A stretch of DNA of 64,000 nucleotides from Mucilaginibacter sp. JRF (GCF_015223065.1 NZ_JADFBY010000007.1:124001-188000), one strand, 5' to 3'; shown: positions 8,480 to 19,293, counted from the first letter of the stretch. Notes: a model not told the origin generated them from the letters alone. Numbers and translations: made by a program.

Positions 8480-11400
8480 ATGAGAAAAACTTTACTCTTG
8501 AAACAGGGTGCACTATCCGTTTCAGCCTGCCCCCCTGGCAGAGCCCGGCTAATCAGAGCCGCGTTCGTTTTTTTTCTGATAGCTTTCATGATCAACACTA
8601 CAACCGTATTTGCACAATCAAAAATTAGCGGTACGGTGGTTGATGAAACCAATTTACCATTACCCGGCGTTGCCATAAGGGTTAAGGGCACAACCATTGG
8701 TACCGCTACAGATGGGCAAGGAAAATTCACGCTCGATGTTCCGGCTAACGCCGTGCTTGATGTTACATTTGTGGGCTATGCATCGCAACAGGTAACCGTA
8801 GGTACGCAAACCAATATTAAGGTTAGCATGAAATCGGCCAATGAGAATTTGCAGGAAGTGGTGGTAACCGGTTACGGTTCGCAAAAACGTGAATCAATCA
8901 CCGGTTCGATCGCGTCGGTAACGTCAAAGGATATTGACCGTGTGCATGGTGGTGCTACAGTAAGTACTACTTTGGCCGGTAAAATTCCGGGTGTTACCTT
9001 CCGTATGGCTGATGGCCGTCCGGGTGCGAGCGCTAACATCCAGATACGTAACATGGGCGCGCCATTGTACGTAATTGACGGTGTGCAGCAGGATGCAGGC
9101 CAGTTCAATAACCTGGCACCGAATGACATCGAAAGTATATCAGTACTGAAGGATGCGTCGGCAGCTATTTACGGTGTACGTGCGGCGAATGGTGTTGTGG
9201 TGGTAACTACTAAAAAAGGCTCAGGCGATAGCCGTATCAACGTTGATGCCTACATGGGTTTCCAAAACTGGTTCCGTTTCCCGGATGTACTGCGTAACTC
9301 GTACGATTTTGCGCGTTACAAAGCTGAAGCGCAAATGAACAGTTCAGGTACTACCTCATTTACTGCCGAGGAGGTTGAAAAATACCGCATTGGTACTGAG
9401 CGTGGCTACCAAAGCTTTGACTGGCGCGAGTACGTATTAGGCAGCAACCCTAACGCTCCGCAAAACTCGGTTAACGTAAACTTTACCGGTGGTAGCGATA
9501 AGGTTAACTATTATGTATCGGCAACCAACTTTTTCCAAAACTCAAATATTGGTAAGGAGTATGAGTTTGGCCGTACAAACATCCAGTCGAACATTCAGGC
9601 AAGGGTTGCCAAGGGCTTACGTGTGGGTGTAAATATTAACGGCCGTGTTGAAAGCCGTGAAAACCCGGGTGTACCAGGTGGTGACGACTACTTCCTGGCC
9701 CGTTTTGCCGTTTTGCGTAATACACCTATTGAAAGGCCTTATGCTAATGATAACCCTAACTACCTTAACCAGATCAACAATATCGAATCAAACTACGCAT
9801 TCCTGAACAAAACCATATCAGGTACTTACCGTAGCGATTGGAGGGTGTTACAAACCAACTTTAATGCCGAGTATGAAATTCCGGGTATTAAAGGCTTAGC
9901 GCTTAAAGGTATTTACTCATACTACCTGGCCGATAACGTATTGAACAACCACGAGTATACTTATGATGTGTTTACTTATCGCCCCGAAACTGATACTTAC
10001 GACCGTACCGGTGGTGCAACCAACCCTTGGCGCGAGCGCGATCAGCGTAAGGAGTTCAATACCAATATGCAGTTACAGTTAAACTATAACAACAGCTTTG
10101 GTAAACACACCGTATCAGGTACCTTGGTTGCTGAGCGTATTAAAACCCGTAGCTTACGTAACTGGTTGCACGCTATTCCAAAATCAAATAACCTGCCTTT
10201 GATCGAGTTCTCGACCATGGACCGTTATGACGATTACGATCTGGCAACCTCTCGTGTGGGTTACATTGGTCGTGTTAACTATAACTACGCTAACAAATAC
10301 TACTTAGAAGTTTCAGCAAGGCGCGATGCTTCATCGTTGTTCATCACTAACAAGCGTGTAGGTTATTTCCCTGCGGTATCAGCCGGTTGGCGTATCACTG
10401 AGGAATCATTCATGAAAAACCTGCTTGGCGACAACAGCATACTGAATGATCTGAAATTCAGAGGATCATACGGTTTGATGGGTGATGACCGTAACCCTAA
10501 TGATGCCGGCCAGCCTATTGTAGGTTACTTTGCATACCTGCCGGGCTATAACTACGCTATTCGCGATGGTGATAACCCTATCCTGGCTATCCTTGATGAT
10601 CAGGCCATCAGCGTATCGCGCGATAAAGGTATCCCGGTAACAACCATCACCTGGTCAAAAAGTAAAACCCTGAACTTAGCAGCCGATTTTAGTTTATTTA
10701 ACAGCAAACTGAACGGTTCGATCGAGTACTTCCGTCGTGTACGCAGCGGCTTGCTTGCAGCACAGGAGGATATCCTTACCCCGGTTGAGCTTGGTTACAC
10801 CCTGCCATTGGCAAACCTTGAAACCGATCTGCAATACGGTCAGGAGTTATCATTAAGCTACAGCAATAAAATAGGTAAGGTAAACTATACCGTTGGTGGT
10901 AACATTGCTTACACCCGCGCAAAATGGAAAGAAACCTACAAAGAGCGTTTTGAGAACTCATGGGATCAATACCGCAGACAGCGTATGGGTCGTTACAAAA
11001 GCCTTGACTGGGGCCACGAAGCTATTGGCCAGTTCCAGTCTTTCGATCAGATCAACAACTATCCTGTAGATATTGATGGTGCAGGTAACAGAACTTTGCT
11101 ACCGGGCGATATCATCTACAAAGATCAGAACGGCGACGGTAAAATTGACGTGTATGACGAGCGCCCTATCGGTTTCGGTTATGGTACACAGCCTAACATC
11201 AACTTTGGCTTTAACATTGCACTGGCTTACCAAAACTTTGATTTTCATGCTGATTTCTCTGGCGCGTCAGGCTATACCTGGTTCCAGAACTGGGAAACCC
11301 GCTGGGCATTCCAAAACAATGGTAACCTTAACACCATTTTTGAAGACAGATGGCACCGTGCTGATCCGTACGATCTGAACAGCCAGTGGATTCCGGGCAA

Positions 11401-11716
11401 ATACCCTGCTAACCGTAATAACCCTGGTCACTCAGGTAGCAGTAACTACGAAGTTGGCGGTCAGCGTAACTCAACATACTGGTTGCACAACGTAAAACAA
11501 TTACGCGTGCGTACCCTGGAGTTAGGTTACAGTTTGCCGGGTGAAGTGCTATCTAAAATAAAAATTAAAAGAGCCAGATTTTATGTGAATGCCTACAACT
11601 TGTTCTCGTTTGACAATTTGAGGGAGTTTGGCATTGATCCGGAAGTTGTGGATGACAATGGTTTACAGTTCCCGCAAAGTAAGATCGTCAACTTTGGTGT
11701 TAACTTAACCTTCTAA
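8480..11716 (+). CDS. susC: SusC/RagA TonB-dependent outer membrane transporter
   Basis: This 1078-residue protein imports oligosaccharides across the outer membrane using TonB energy. A long signal sequence ends at about residue 46 (VFAQ). A carboxypeptidase-D-regulatory-like domain follows (KISGTVVDETNLPLPGVAIRV), then the TonB box region (LQEVVVTGYG), the plug (LYVIDGVQ, SISVLKDASAAIYGVRAANGVVVV) and a barrel ending in FGVNLTF. There is no STN domain, so signalling through a FecI/FecR pair is not expected. It heads the PUL and is followed after 20 nt by SusD. Confidence 0.97.
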   Translation: MRKTLLLKQGALSVSACPPGRARLIRAAFVFFLIAFMINTTTVFAQSKISGTVVDETNLPLPGVAIRVKGTTIGTATDGQGKFTLDVPANAVLDVTFVGYASQQVTVGTQTNIKVSMKSANENLQEVVVTGYGSQKRESITGSIASVTSKDIDRVHGGATVSTTLAGKIPGVTFRMADGRPGASANIQIRNMGAPLYVIDGVQQDAGQFNNLAPNDIESISVLKDASAAIYGVRAANGVVVVTTKKGSGDSRINVDAYMGFQNWFRFPDVLRNSYDFARYKAEAQMNSSGTTSFTAEEVEKYRIGTERGYQSFDWREYVLGSNPNAPQNSVNVNFTGGSDKVNYYVSATNFFQNSNIGKEYEFGRTNIQSNIQARVAKGLRVGVNINGRVESRENPGVPGGDDYFLARFAVLRNTPIERPYANDNPNYLNQINNIESNYAFLNKTISGTYRSDWRVLQTNFNAEYEIPGIKGLALKGIYSYYLADNVLNNHEYTYDVFTYRPETDTYDRTGGATNPWRERDQRKEFNTNMQLQLNYNNSFGKHTVSGTLVAERIKTRSLRNWLHAIPKSNNLPLIEFSTMDRYDDYDLATSRVGYIGRVNYNYANKYYLEVSARRDASSLFITNKRVGYFPAVSAGWRITEESFMKNLLGDNSILNDLKFRGSYGLMGDDRNPNDAGQPIVGYFAYLPGYNYAIRDGDNPILAILDDQAISVSRDKGIPVTTITWSKSKTLNLAADFSLFNSKLNGSIEYFRRVRSGLLAAQEDILTPVELGYTLPLANLETDLQYGQELSLSYSNKIGKVNYTVGGNIAYTRAKWKETYKERFENSWDQYRRQRMGRYKSLDWGHEAIGQFQSFDQINNYPVDIDGAGNRTLLPGDIIYKDQNGDGKIDVYDERPIGFGYGTQPNINFGFNIALAYQNFDFHADFSGASGYTWFQNWETRWAFQNNGNLNTIFEDRWHRADPYDLNSQWIPGKYPANRNNPGHSGSSNYEVGGQRNSTYWLHNVKQLRVRTLELGYSLPGEVLSKIKIKRARFYVNAYNLFSFDNLREFGIDPEVVDDNGLQFPQSKIVNFGVNLTF

Positions 11717-11736
11717 TTAACTCAGCTGATTACAAG

Positions 11737-13599
11737 ATGAAAAAGATATTTATAATGACCATGAGCGCGGCGCTGTTAATTACAGGTTCGTGCAAAGACA
11801 ATAATTATTTGGACATCGATCCGAGGGACGTAGTTCCGACAGACAGGATGTTCTCTGACCCGGCGCTGGTATTATCGGTAGTAGCCGATCTGTACCAAAG
11901 GCAACTTGATTTCTCAGGCCTTGATAATGGCTGGGCAAGCTTTGTTGATTTTAGCGAGGCTTTCCCTTCAGAAAACGGTAGCTCATTTTTTGTGCAGCGT
12001 ACCAACTGGGGCTTTGGTGAATGGAACACCTGGGATTACGCTTACATACGCGATATGAACCTGTTTATTGAACGCGCTACAGCCTCAACCGAGCTTAACG
12101 CGGCCGATAAAAGGAGATTTATTGCCGAAGGCCGTTTTTTACGTGCCGCGTATTATTTTGAAATGGTTAAACGTATGGGCGGTGTGCCTATCATTACATC
12201 ATCATTAACCTATGATGGCGATGTGTTGACCTTACGCAAACCACGCGCGAAGGAATCAGAAGTGTATGATTTTGTGATAAGCGAACTTACCGCTATTAAA
12301 GGTGATTTGCCTGCCAATCCTGATACAAAATCAAGAGCCAGCAGAGGCGCGGCATTCGCCATGATGTCAAGAGCGGCGCTTTATGCAGGTTCAATAGCCA
12401 AATACGGTGCTACTACGCCAACCGTTACTTTACCGGGTGATGAAGTAGGCATTCCGGCTTCATTGGCTAATGGTTACTACCAGCAATCATTAGCAGCGGC
12501 CGATTCAATAATTGAAGGCAAGGCTGGTAGCTATTCATTGTACCGTTCATTGCCTAACCTGTCTGACAACTTCGCGGCCATCTTTACTGATAAAAGCTCG
12601 GTTAATAGGGAGAGTATCTTTATTGAAGACTTTAGGGTAGGTACTAACAAAGTGCATAGCTTTACAGTAAACAATCAGCCATACTCACGTTCAGAAGAAG
12701 GTGCTGATGCCGGCCGTTTAAATCCATCGCTGAATATAGTACAGTCGTTTGAGTTGTTGGATAACACCTACGCACCGATACCTACTGTTGATGGCAGCGG
12801 CAACCCGATCTATTACACCAACCAGCAGGATATATTTGCCGGTCGCGACGCGCGCTTGGCAGGTACAGTTATGTTGCCGGGCTCTATTTTTAAAGGTGCC
12901 GCCATTGATATTAGGGCAGGTTACCAAAATGCAGCCGGCGATATAGTTACTAATGGTAACTTACCGGGTACATCAACCCCTTCAATAGGCTTGGATGGCC
13001 CATCAGATGGTTTGGAATTCCGTACACAAACAGGCTTCTACATCCGTAAGTATCTTGATCCGGTTACAGGTTCAGGTCGTCGCGGCCGTCGTAGCGATGT
13101 AGCCTTTATACGCTACCGTTATGCCGAAGTACTGTTAAACGGCGCCGAAGCTGCCTTTGAACTTGGACAAACAAGCAAAGCGCTTGGTTATATTAACCAG
13201 GTACGCTCACGTGCTGGTTTAACAACCGCGTTAACAACACTTACCTTTGATAAGATAGTGCATGAGCGCCGTGTTGAGCTGGTATTTGAAGGCCATACTT
13301 TGTATGATATGAAACGCTGGAGATTAGCCCACGTAGTATGGGATGGCGGTATCATGACCGTTGCTCAACTAAAAGCAAACATAGGCTCGGCTACCAAACG
13401 TAATACGCAGCCATTTAGCTTGTGGCCATACCTGTACCAAAATCCGGGTAATGCCAACCATGGTAAATGGATGTTCAGAGAGGTTAAGCTAAGCAGGGTA
13501 ACTGGCGCCAATACTTTCCAGATGGGTAACTACTATTCAGAGATAAATAACAATATTATCTCAAGAAATCCGGAAATTGTTAGACAGCCTAATCAATAA
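11737..13599 (+). CDS. susD: SusD/RagB glycan-binding lipoprotein
   Basis: A 620-residue lipoprotein that forms the lid of the SusC transporter and binds glycan at the cell surface. The lipobox LLITGSC puts the lipidated Cys at residue 19. Family marks are SCKDNNYLDIDP, FLRAAYYFEMVKRMGGVPII with its TPR-like helices, RYAEVLLNGAEAAFELG, and VHERRVELVFEGHTLYDMKRW near the C-terminus. It is co-transcribed with susC (20-nt gap). Confidence 0.97.
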   Translation: MKKIFIMTMSAALLITGSCKDNNYLDIDPRDVVPTDRMFSDPALVLSVVADLYQRQLDFSGLDNGWASFVDFSEAFPSENGSSFFVQRTNWGFGEWNTWDYAYIRDMNLFIERATASTELNAADKRRFIAEGRFLRAAYYFEMVKRMGGVPIITSSLTYDGDVLTLRKPRAKESEVYDFVISELTAIKGDLPANPDTKSRASRGAAFAMMSRAALYAGSIAKYGATTPTVTLPGDEVGIPASLANGYYQQSLAAADSIIEGKAGSYSLYRSLPNLSDNFAAIFTDKSSVNRESIFIEDFRVGTNKVHSFTVNNQPYSRSEEGADAGRLNPSLNIVQSFELLDNTYAPIPTVDGSGNPIYYTNQQDIFAGRDARLAGTVMLPGSIFKGAAIDIRAGYQNAAGDIVTNGNLPGTSTPSIGLDGPSDGLEFRTQTGFYIRKYLDPVTGSGRRGRRSDVAFIRYRYAEVLLNGAEAAFELGQTSKALGYINQVRSRAGLTTALTTLTFDKIVHERRVELVFEGHTLYDMKRWRLAHVVWDGGIMTVAQLKANIGSATKRNTQPFSLWPYLYQNPGNANHGKWMFREVKLSRVTGANTFQMGNYYSEINNNIISRNPEIVRQPNQ

Positions 13600-13619
13600 T
13601 TAATTAAAATTACAGCATC

Positions 13620-14327
13620 ATGAAATTAAAGTTTCATTATATCATATTGATAGCGCTAACGGTGATGGCGGTATCATGTAAAAAGGATACCCTTGAGGCG
13701 CCCAAGTCAAAACTAACCGGGCGGTTGGTTTACAACGGGCAGGCAATTAACGTTGAGCAAAACAGGGTGCCTATAGAGCTATACCAAAAGGGCTTTGGCC
13801 TTGTTGGGGATATTAACGGTACCGCAGCGCAGGATGGTTCATACTCATTCCTGTTGTTTGATGGTAACTATCAGCTCATCATACCTAACAACCAGGGCCC
13901 ATTCAGGTGGAACCAAACCGGTAACAGCCGCGATACCCTCAATGTAACGGTAAACGGCGATCAAACCCTCGATCTGGAAGTTACGCCTTTTTACCTGATC
14001 ACTAATGCGCAATACAGCGCTAATGGCAGGGCTATATCGGCAACCTTCGGTATCGACCAGATCATTACCGATGCCAACGCACGCGATATTGAGAGTGTTA
14101 CCTTGTTTGTGAACAAAACACAATTTGTATCGGGCCGCGATAATTTAAAGAGCGCCTCTGTTGCAGGTAGCGCTATTACCAACCCGGCAAGCGTAACGCT
14201 AACTACCGACGCGCTTGACCCGATTGTGGGTAACCAGAATTATGTGTTTGCAAGGGTAGGATTAAAGATTGCTAACGTAGAGGATTTGATATTCTCGCCG
14301 TTGCAAAAAGTAACAATTGGAAACTAA
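13620..14327 (+). CDS. DUF3823 surface lipoprotein of the PUL
   Basis: A 235-residue lipoprotein (lipobox VMAVSC, C20) with two beta-rich parts: an N-terminal carboxypeptidase-regulatory-like domain (SKLTGRLVYNGQAINVEQNRVPIELYQ) and a second sandwich after residue 115. That layout is DUF3823, found right after SusD in many PULs and thought to assist glycan capture. It begins 20 nt after susD and is closed by a terminator, so susC-susD-DUF3823 is one transcription unit. Its exact role is not known. Confidence 0.88.
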   Translation: MKLKFHYIILIALTVMAVSCKKDTLEAPKSKLTGRLVYNGQAINVEQNRVPIELYQKGFGLVGDINGTAAQDGSYSFLLFDGNYQLIIPNNQGPFRWNQTGNSRDTLNVTVNGDQTLDLEVTPFYLITNAQYSANGRAISATFGIDQIITDANARDIESVTLFVNKTQFVSGRDNLKSASVAGSAITNPASVTLTTDALDPIVGNQNYVFARVGLKIANVEDLIFSPLQKVTIGN

Positions 14328-14335
14328 AACAGAAA

Positions 14336-14362
14336 GCCGCCCATAGTGGGCGGCCTTTTTTC
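14336..14362 (+). terminator. Hairpin terminator after the SusCD unit
   Basis: GCCGCCCA (14336-14343) pairs with TGGGCGGC (14347-14354) around TAG, then a T-run. It separates the binding/import genes from the enzyme genes, so the latter probably have a promoter of their own or depend on read-through. Confidence 0.9.
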
Positions 14363-14386
14363 TTTCTATCTTATATAATTTTTTAA

Positions 14387-16228
14387 ATGAAAAAACTACT
14401 ATCAGCCTCGCTTGCTTTACTATGCAGTTCGCAGCTTGTTATGGCCCAGCAAGGGCAATGGCATTTAATTAAAGACCGCATTGTTACCCCCTGGGCCGAA
14501 AAGGTTGACCCTAAAAACCCGCTACCTGAGTATCCGCGCCCTATGCTGGTGCGCAGCAACAACTGGAAAAACCTGAACGGCCTTTGGAGCTATGCCATCA
14601 CCCCGAAGGATGCCGCCCAACCATCAAAGTTTGAGGGTAGCATATTGGTGCCTTTCGCTTCCGAGTCGGCACTATCAGGCGTGGGGCGTACCGTGGGTAA
14701 GGATAGCCTGCTGTGGTATAAAAACACCATCAACGTACCATCATCAATGAAGGGCAAAGAGGTGCTGCTGCACTTTGGAGCGGTTGATTGGCAAACTGAG
14801 GTATTTGTGAACGGCAAAAGCGCCGGCAAGCACGAGGGTGGTTTTGATCCTTTTTCATTTAATATTACACCATTCTTAAAAGGTGGCTCAAAGCAAGAGG
14901 TTGTGGTACGCGTGTGGGACCCAACCAACGATGGCCCGCAGCCAACCGGCAAGCAAATGAAAAAGCCCGAAGGTATTTGGTATACACCGGTTACCGGTAT
15001 ATGGCAAACCGTTTGGCTGGAGGCTGTGCCGAAGTCATACATCGTATCAACCAAGCAAACGCCTGATATTGATGCGCACACTATTACCATATCAGCCAAT
15101 ATTGCCGGCAAACAAGCCGGTGATAATTTGAAGATAGAGGTGCTGGATGGCAAAACCGTTATCGCCCAAAAGCAACAAAACGCTGCCGAAACAGCTGTTA
15201 TCGCGCTGAAGAATGAGAAACTATGGTCGCCTGAGAGCCCTAATTTGTATAACCTGAAAATTACCCTGCTGCGTAACAACAAGGCGGTTGACGTTATCAC
15301 CAGCTATTTTGCTATGCGTAAAATATCAATGGCGCCTGATGCCAATGGTATACAGCGTATGATGCTGAACAACAAATTCGTGTTTCAGTATGGTCCGCTT
15401 GACCAAGGCTGGTGGCCTGATGGCTTGTATACCCCGCCAACTTACCAGGCGATGATATACGATATTGATCAGCTTAAAAAAATGGGCTTTAACATGATAC
15501 GTAAGCACATTAAGGTTGAGCCTGCTACTTACTACACTTATTGCGATAAGGTAGGTATGCTGTTATGGCAGGATATGCCAAGCGGCGACTTAGGCAACGG
15601 TTGGGAAAATCGCCCGGGTGTGTTAGATCACGGTACTGATCAAAAACGTACCCCCGAATCAGAAGGCTACTACCGCAAGGAGTGGACCGCCATTATGGAT
15701 GAGCTGCACAACTACCCAAGCATCGTAGTTTGGACTCCGTTCAACGAAGCATGGGGACAGTTTAAAACTATTGAAATTACCGAATGGACCATGAAGAAAG
15801 ACCCATCTCGCCTGGTGAATAGCGCCAGCGGTGGTAACTTCTACTTAACCGGTCACATTGTCGATTTACATAATTACCCTCACCCTGCCATGCCTGCGCC
15901 TGATGTATTTGGCCAAAAACGCATATTGGTATTGGGCGAGTTTGGTGGCCTGGGCTTACCGCTTGATGGCCATACCTGGCAAAAGAAAAACTGGGGTTAC
16001 CAAACATTTAAAACCAAGGAGGAGATGTTTGATAAGTATGCCACATTCACCAAACGCCTTGAGGAATTGATCCCGCTGGGATTATCAGCCGCAGTATACA
16101 CCCAAACTACCGATGTGGAGGGTGAAACCAACGGCTTTATGACCTATGACCGCGCGGTTGATAAAATGCCGGTTGATAAACTGCACGAAGTAAACACTAA
16201 ATTATACGATCCGGCATTGGTTAAATAA
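14387..16228 (+). CDS. Glycoside hydrolase family 2 enzyme
   Basis: A 613-residue secreted GH2 enzyme (beta-galactosidase/beta-glucuronidase/mannosidase superfamily). A signal peptide ends near VMAQQ. The sugar-binding domain has WYKNTINVP and VFVNGKSAGKHEGGFDPF; an Ig-like domain follows. In the TIM barrel E454 in PFNEAWG is the expected acid/base and E518 in LGEFGG the nucleophile. It lacks the C-terminal domains of LacZ and is near the minimal three-domain length. It lies in the PUL enzyme block 10 nt before the GH43-like gene. Exact specificity is not readable. Confidence 0.95.
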   Translation: MKKLLSASLALLCSSQLVMAQQGQWHLIKDRIVTPWAEKVDPKNPLPEYPRPMLVRSNNWKNLNGLWSYAITPKDAAQPSKFEGSILVPFASESALSGVGRTVGKDSLLWYKNTINVPSSMKGKEVLLHFGAVDWQTEVFVNGKSAGKHEGGFDPFSFNITPFLKGGSKQEVVVRVWDPTNDGPQPTGKQMKKPEGIWYTPVTGIWQTVWLEAVPKSYIVSTKQTPDIDAHTITISANIAGKQAGDNLKIEVLDGKTVIAQKQQNAAETAVIALKNEKLWSPESPNLYNLKITLLRNNKAVDVITSYFAMRKISMAPDANGIQRMMLNNKFVFQYGPLDQGWWPDGLYTPPTYQAMIYDIDQLKKMGFNMIRKHIKVEPATYYTYCDKVGMLLWQDMPSGDLGNGWENRPGVLDHGTDQKRTPESEGYYRKEWTAIMDELHNYPSIVVWTPFNEAWGQFKTIEITEWTMKKDPSRLVNSASGGNFYLTGHIVDLHNYPHPAMPAPDVFGQKRILVLGEFGGLGLPLDGHTWQKKNWGYQTFKTKEEMFDKYATFTKRLEELIPLGLSAAVYTQTTDVEGETNGFMTYDRAVDKMPVDKLHEVNTKLYDPALVK

Positions 16229-16238
16229 TGATCAGTTG

Positions 16239-17255
16239 ATGGTATTAAAAAGAATAATTTATTATTTGGCAGGCCTGTTCGCACTATGCGGACAGGCTTT
16301 TGCGCAAAATAGCGAGGTAGCCCACAAGGCGCTGTCGCCCCTGTACCGTGACCCGATGTATGATGGCGCCGCCGACCCCATTGTGGTTTATAACAAGGAC
16401 GAAAAGCTGTGGATGATGCTGTATACCCAGCGCCGGGCCAATGCCCAAACGCAGGATGTGGCGTATTGCTATGGTACACCTATCGGCGTGGCTACCTCTA
16501 AGGATCATGGGCAAACCTGGGCATACCGGGGTACGCTTAAGTTAGATTTTGAGCGTGGTACCAACACCTTTTGGGCGCCCGAGGTTATTTATGATAACGG
16601 TACGTACCACATGTTCGTTACCTATATTCAGGGTGTTTATAACCATTGGGCGGGTAACGCGCGGTTGGTGCACTACACCAGCAAAAACCTATGGGACTGG
16701 AAGTTTTTGGGCGACCTGAAACTGGCGGGTAGTATTATCGACCCTACCTTAATGAAACTGCCTGATGGTAAATGGCATATATGGTACAAAGGCCCTAATG
16801 CCAACACGCTAACTGCCGAAAGCAGCGATTTGATAAACTGGAAAGCCGACCCTAAAGTGGCCATTGGTGGCCCCGAGCATGAAGGCCCCAAGATATTCAG
16901 GTTTAAAGATTATTACTGGATGATAACCGACGAGTGGCACGGCCAGCGGGTACACCGCTCAAAGGATGCCAAAACCTGGGAGCGCCAGGGCATGGTGTTG
17001 GATAAGCCCGGCCATCGCCCCGAGGATACCCCAACCGGCGCCCATGCTGATGTAGTGGTAACCGGCGGGCACGCCTATATTGTTTACTTTACGCATCCCG
17101 GCCGTAAATCGCACCAGGATGATGGCGGGCACGATGCTGATGACGCTTTTACCTATTCAACCAAGCGCACATCAATACACGTAGCCGAGCTGGAATACAA
17201 CGATGGTACTCTGTTGTGCGATCGTGATAAACCTTTTGATTTTTATCTGCCTTAA
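16239..17255 (+). CDS. GH43-like five-bladed beta-propeller glycosidase
   Basis: A 338-residue secreted enzyme with the five-bladed propeller of clan GH-F/GH43-like families. After a signal peptide (to FAQN) the expected catalytic triad is seen: D46 in GAADPIVVY, D168 in IIDPTL and E215 in EHEGPKI, with WAPEV at about 112. Such enzymes cut arabinofuranosides, xylosides or galactosides. The ATG at 16239 is preferred over the TTG just before it. It sits between the GH2 and GH127 genes, probably in one operon. GH117 or another related family cannot be excluded. Confidence 0.85.
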   Translation: MVLKRIIYYLAGLFALCGQAFAQNSEVAHKALSPLYRDPMYDGAADPIVVYNKDEKLWMMLYTQRRANAQTQDVAYCYGTPIGVATSKDHGQTWAYRGTLKLDFERGTNTFWAPEVIYDNGTYHMFVTYIQGVYNHWAGNARLVHYTSKNLWDWKFLGDLKLAGSIIDPTLMKLPDGKWHIWYKGPNANTLTAESSDLINWKADPKVAIGGPEHEGPKIFRFKDYYWMITDEWHGQRVHRSKDAKTWERQGMVLDKPGHRPEDTPTGAHADVVVTGGHAYIVYFTHPGRKSHQDDGGHDADDAFTYSTKRTSIHVAELEYNDGTLLCDRDKPFDFYLP

Positions 17256-17269
17256 AAAATAATGTTACT

Positions 17270-19279
17270 ATGAGATCTAAGTTTTTAATGGTTTCGGTGC
17301 TGGCATTGGGTATTGCGGCCTCGGCTTATAGTCAGCCGGCAAACTATACCACCAGCCGTGCGCCGCTGCGTCAAAACCCTTATATTGAATTGCCCCTTGG
17401 CGCTATAAAGCCACAAGGCTGGCTGCGCGAAATGCTTGTTCGCCAAAAAAATGGCGCTACGGGTAAGTTAGATGAACTTTATCCGCTGGTGATGAACAAG
17501 CGCAACGGCTGGCTGGGCGGAGATGGCGACCAGTGGGAGCGAGGCCCATACTGGATAGATGGTTTGCTGCCGCTGGCCTATATATTACAGGATAAAGCAC
17601 TCATTGCCAAAGTAAAGCCCTGGGTAGAGTGGTCTATAAAAAGCCAGCAGCCCGATGGTTACTTCGGCCCATCGAAAGATTACCCGTACGAGGCAGGCAT
17701 ACAGCGCGATAATAGCCGCGATTGGTGGCCAAAAATGGTAATGCTGAAAGTATTGAAGCAGTACTACATGGCTACCGGCGATAAGCGGGTGATAGGTCTG
17801 CTGACCAATTATTTTAAATATCAGCTAAAGGAATTACCCACCAAACCGCTTGATCACTGGACGTTTTGGGCACGCCTGCGCGGCGGCGATAACCTGATGG
17901 TGGTATATTGGCTATATAATATTACGGGCGATAAATTCCTGTTAGATCTGGCTGATTTGCTGCATAAGCAAACCTATAATTTTACCGGTGAGTTTTTAGA
18001 TACCGATATGCTTAGTCGCATGGGCAGCATTCACGGGGTTAATCTGGCGCAGGGAATGAAAGAGCCGCTGATCTACTATCAGCATCACCCCGAACAAAAA
18101 TATGTGGAGGCCATGAAAAAGGGTTTCCATGATCTCACCAAATACAACGGTATGGCGCACGGCCTTTACGGCGGTGATGAGGCCTTGCATGGCAATAACC
18201 CAACCCAGGGTTCGGAGTTATGTTCGGCAGTGGAGATGATGTTCACGCTGGAAAGCTCGCTCGAAATTACCGGCGATGTTGATTATGCCGATCGTTTGGA
18301 GAAGATAGCCTTTAACGCCCTGCCAACTCAAACTACTGAGGATTACCTGAACCGCCAGTATTTTCAGCAGGCTAACCAGGTGATGCTTACCCGCCACGTA
18401 CATAATTTTGATGTTAACCACGCCGGTACCGATGTGGTTTATGGTTTGCTGTCGGGCTTTCCGTGCTGCACATCAAACATGCACCAGGGCTGGCCTAAAT
18501 TCGCGCAAAACCTGTGGTATGCAACTGCCGATAGGGGCATAGCCGCGCTGGTATATTCGGCCAGCGAAGTTACGGCCAAAGTAGCTGATGGAAAGGAAGT
18601 GACCATTAAGGAGGAAACCAATTATCCGTTTGATGAAAATATTAAGTTCACGCTTACCAGTAAAAAAGCCAAGCAGCTATCGTTCCCGTTCCATTTGCGT
18701 ATACCGGCATGGTGCAAAAACGCCGTAGTAAAGGTTAACGGTCAGGAACTGCAACAAGCCAAAGGTAACCAGATAGTGAAGATAGACCGCGAATGGAAAA
18801 ACGGCGATGTGGTTGAGCTGCAATTACCTATGCATATCTACAAAAACTTTTGGTACGAAAACTCAGTATCGGTTGAGCGCGGTCCGCTGGTGTACGCGCT
18901 TAAAATAGGTGAGGAAAGCAAACTGGTAAAGAATGATAAAGACCCCATCGCTTACGGCAAGGAGTATATAGAGGTTAGGCCAACCACCCCGTGGAATTAT
19001 GGCTTGATAGCTTTGGATGATAACAAGTTTCAGCAAAGCATTTCGATAGATAAAAAAACGATACCACTATACCCATGGACGCCCGATAATGCCCCATTGA
19101 TATTAAAGGCCAAAGCCAAACGCATACCCGACTGGCAATTATATAACGACATGACCGGCCCAATACCGTTCAGCGTGATATATAACGAAGGTATGCCAAA
19201 TCAGCCCGAAGAAGAAATAACGCTGATACCTTACGGTTGCAGCAGGCTGCGGATATCGCAATTTCCGCAGATGCGATAG
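17270..19279 (+). CDS. GH127-type beta-L-arabinofuranosidase (DUF1680)
   Basis: A 669-residue secreted enzyme of the DUF1680 family (GH127 and relatives). The signal peptide ends near AYSQ. An (alpha/alpha)6 barrel is followed by beta-sandwich domains. The zinc-thiolate site known from the Bifidobacterium enzyme HypBA1 is kept: E316 and C318 in GSELC, with C399-C400 in FPCCTSN, where the first Cys of the CC pair is the nucleophile. This makes L-arabinofuranose release likely. It is the last gene before a terminator and follows the GH43-like gene by 14 nt. Confidence 0.93.
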   Translation: MRSKFLMVSVLALGIAASAYSQPANYTTSRAPLRQNPYIELPLGAIKPQGWLREMLVRQKNGATGKLDELYPLVMNKRNGWLGGDGDQWERGPYWIDGLLPLAYILQDKALIAKVKPWVEWSIKSQQPDGYFGPSKDYPYEAGIQRDNSRDWWPKMVMLKVLKQYYMATGDKRVIGLLTNYFKYQLKELPTKPLDHWTFWARLRGGDNLMVVYWLYNITGDKFLLDLADLLHKQTYNFTGEFLDTDMLSRMGSIHGVNLAQGMKEPLIYYQHHPEQKYVEAMKKGFHDLTKYNGMAHGLYGGDEALHGNNPTQGSELCSAVEMMFTLESSLEITGDVDYADRLEKIAFNALPTQTTEDYLNRQYFQQANQVMLTRHVHNFDVNHAGTDVVYGLLSGFPCCTSNMHQGWPKFAQNLWYATADRGIAALVYSASEVTAKVADGKEVTIKEETNYPFDENIKFTLTSKKAKQLSFPFHLRIPAWCKNAVVKVNGQELQQAKGNQIVKIDREWKNGDVVELQLPMHIYKNFWYENSVSVERGPLVYALKIGEESKLVKNDKDPIAYGKEYIEVRPTTPWNYGLIALDDNKFQQSISIDKKTIPLYPWTPDNAPLILKAKAKRIPDWQLYNDMTGPIPFSVIYNEGMPNQPEEEITLIPYGCSRLRISQFPQMR

Positions 19280-19293
19280 TTTGATGATGAAGT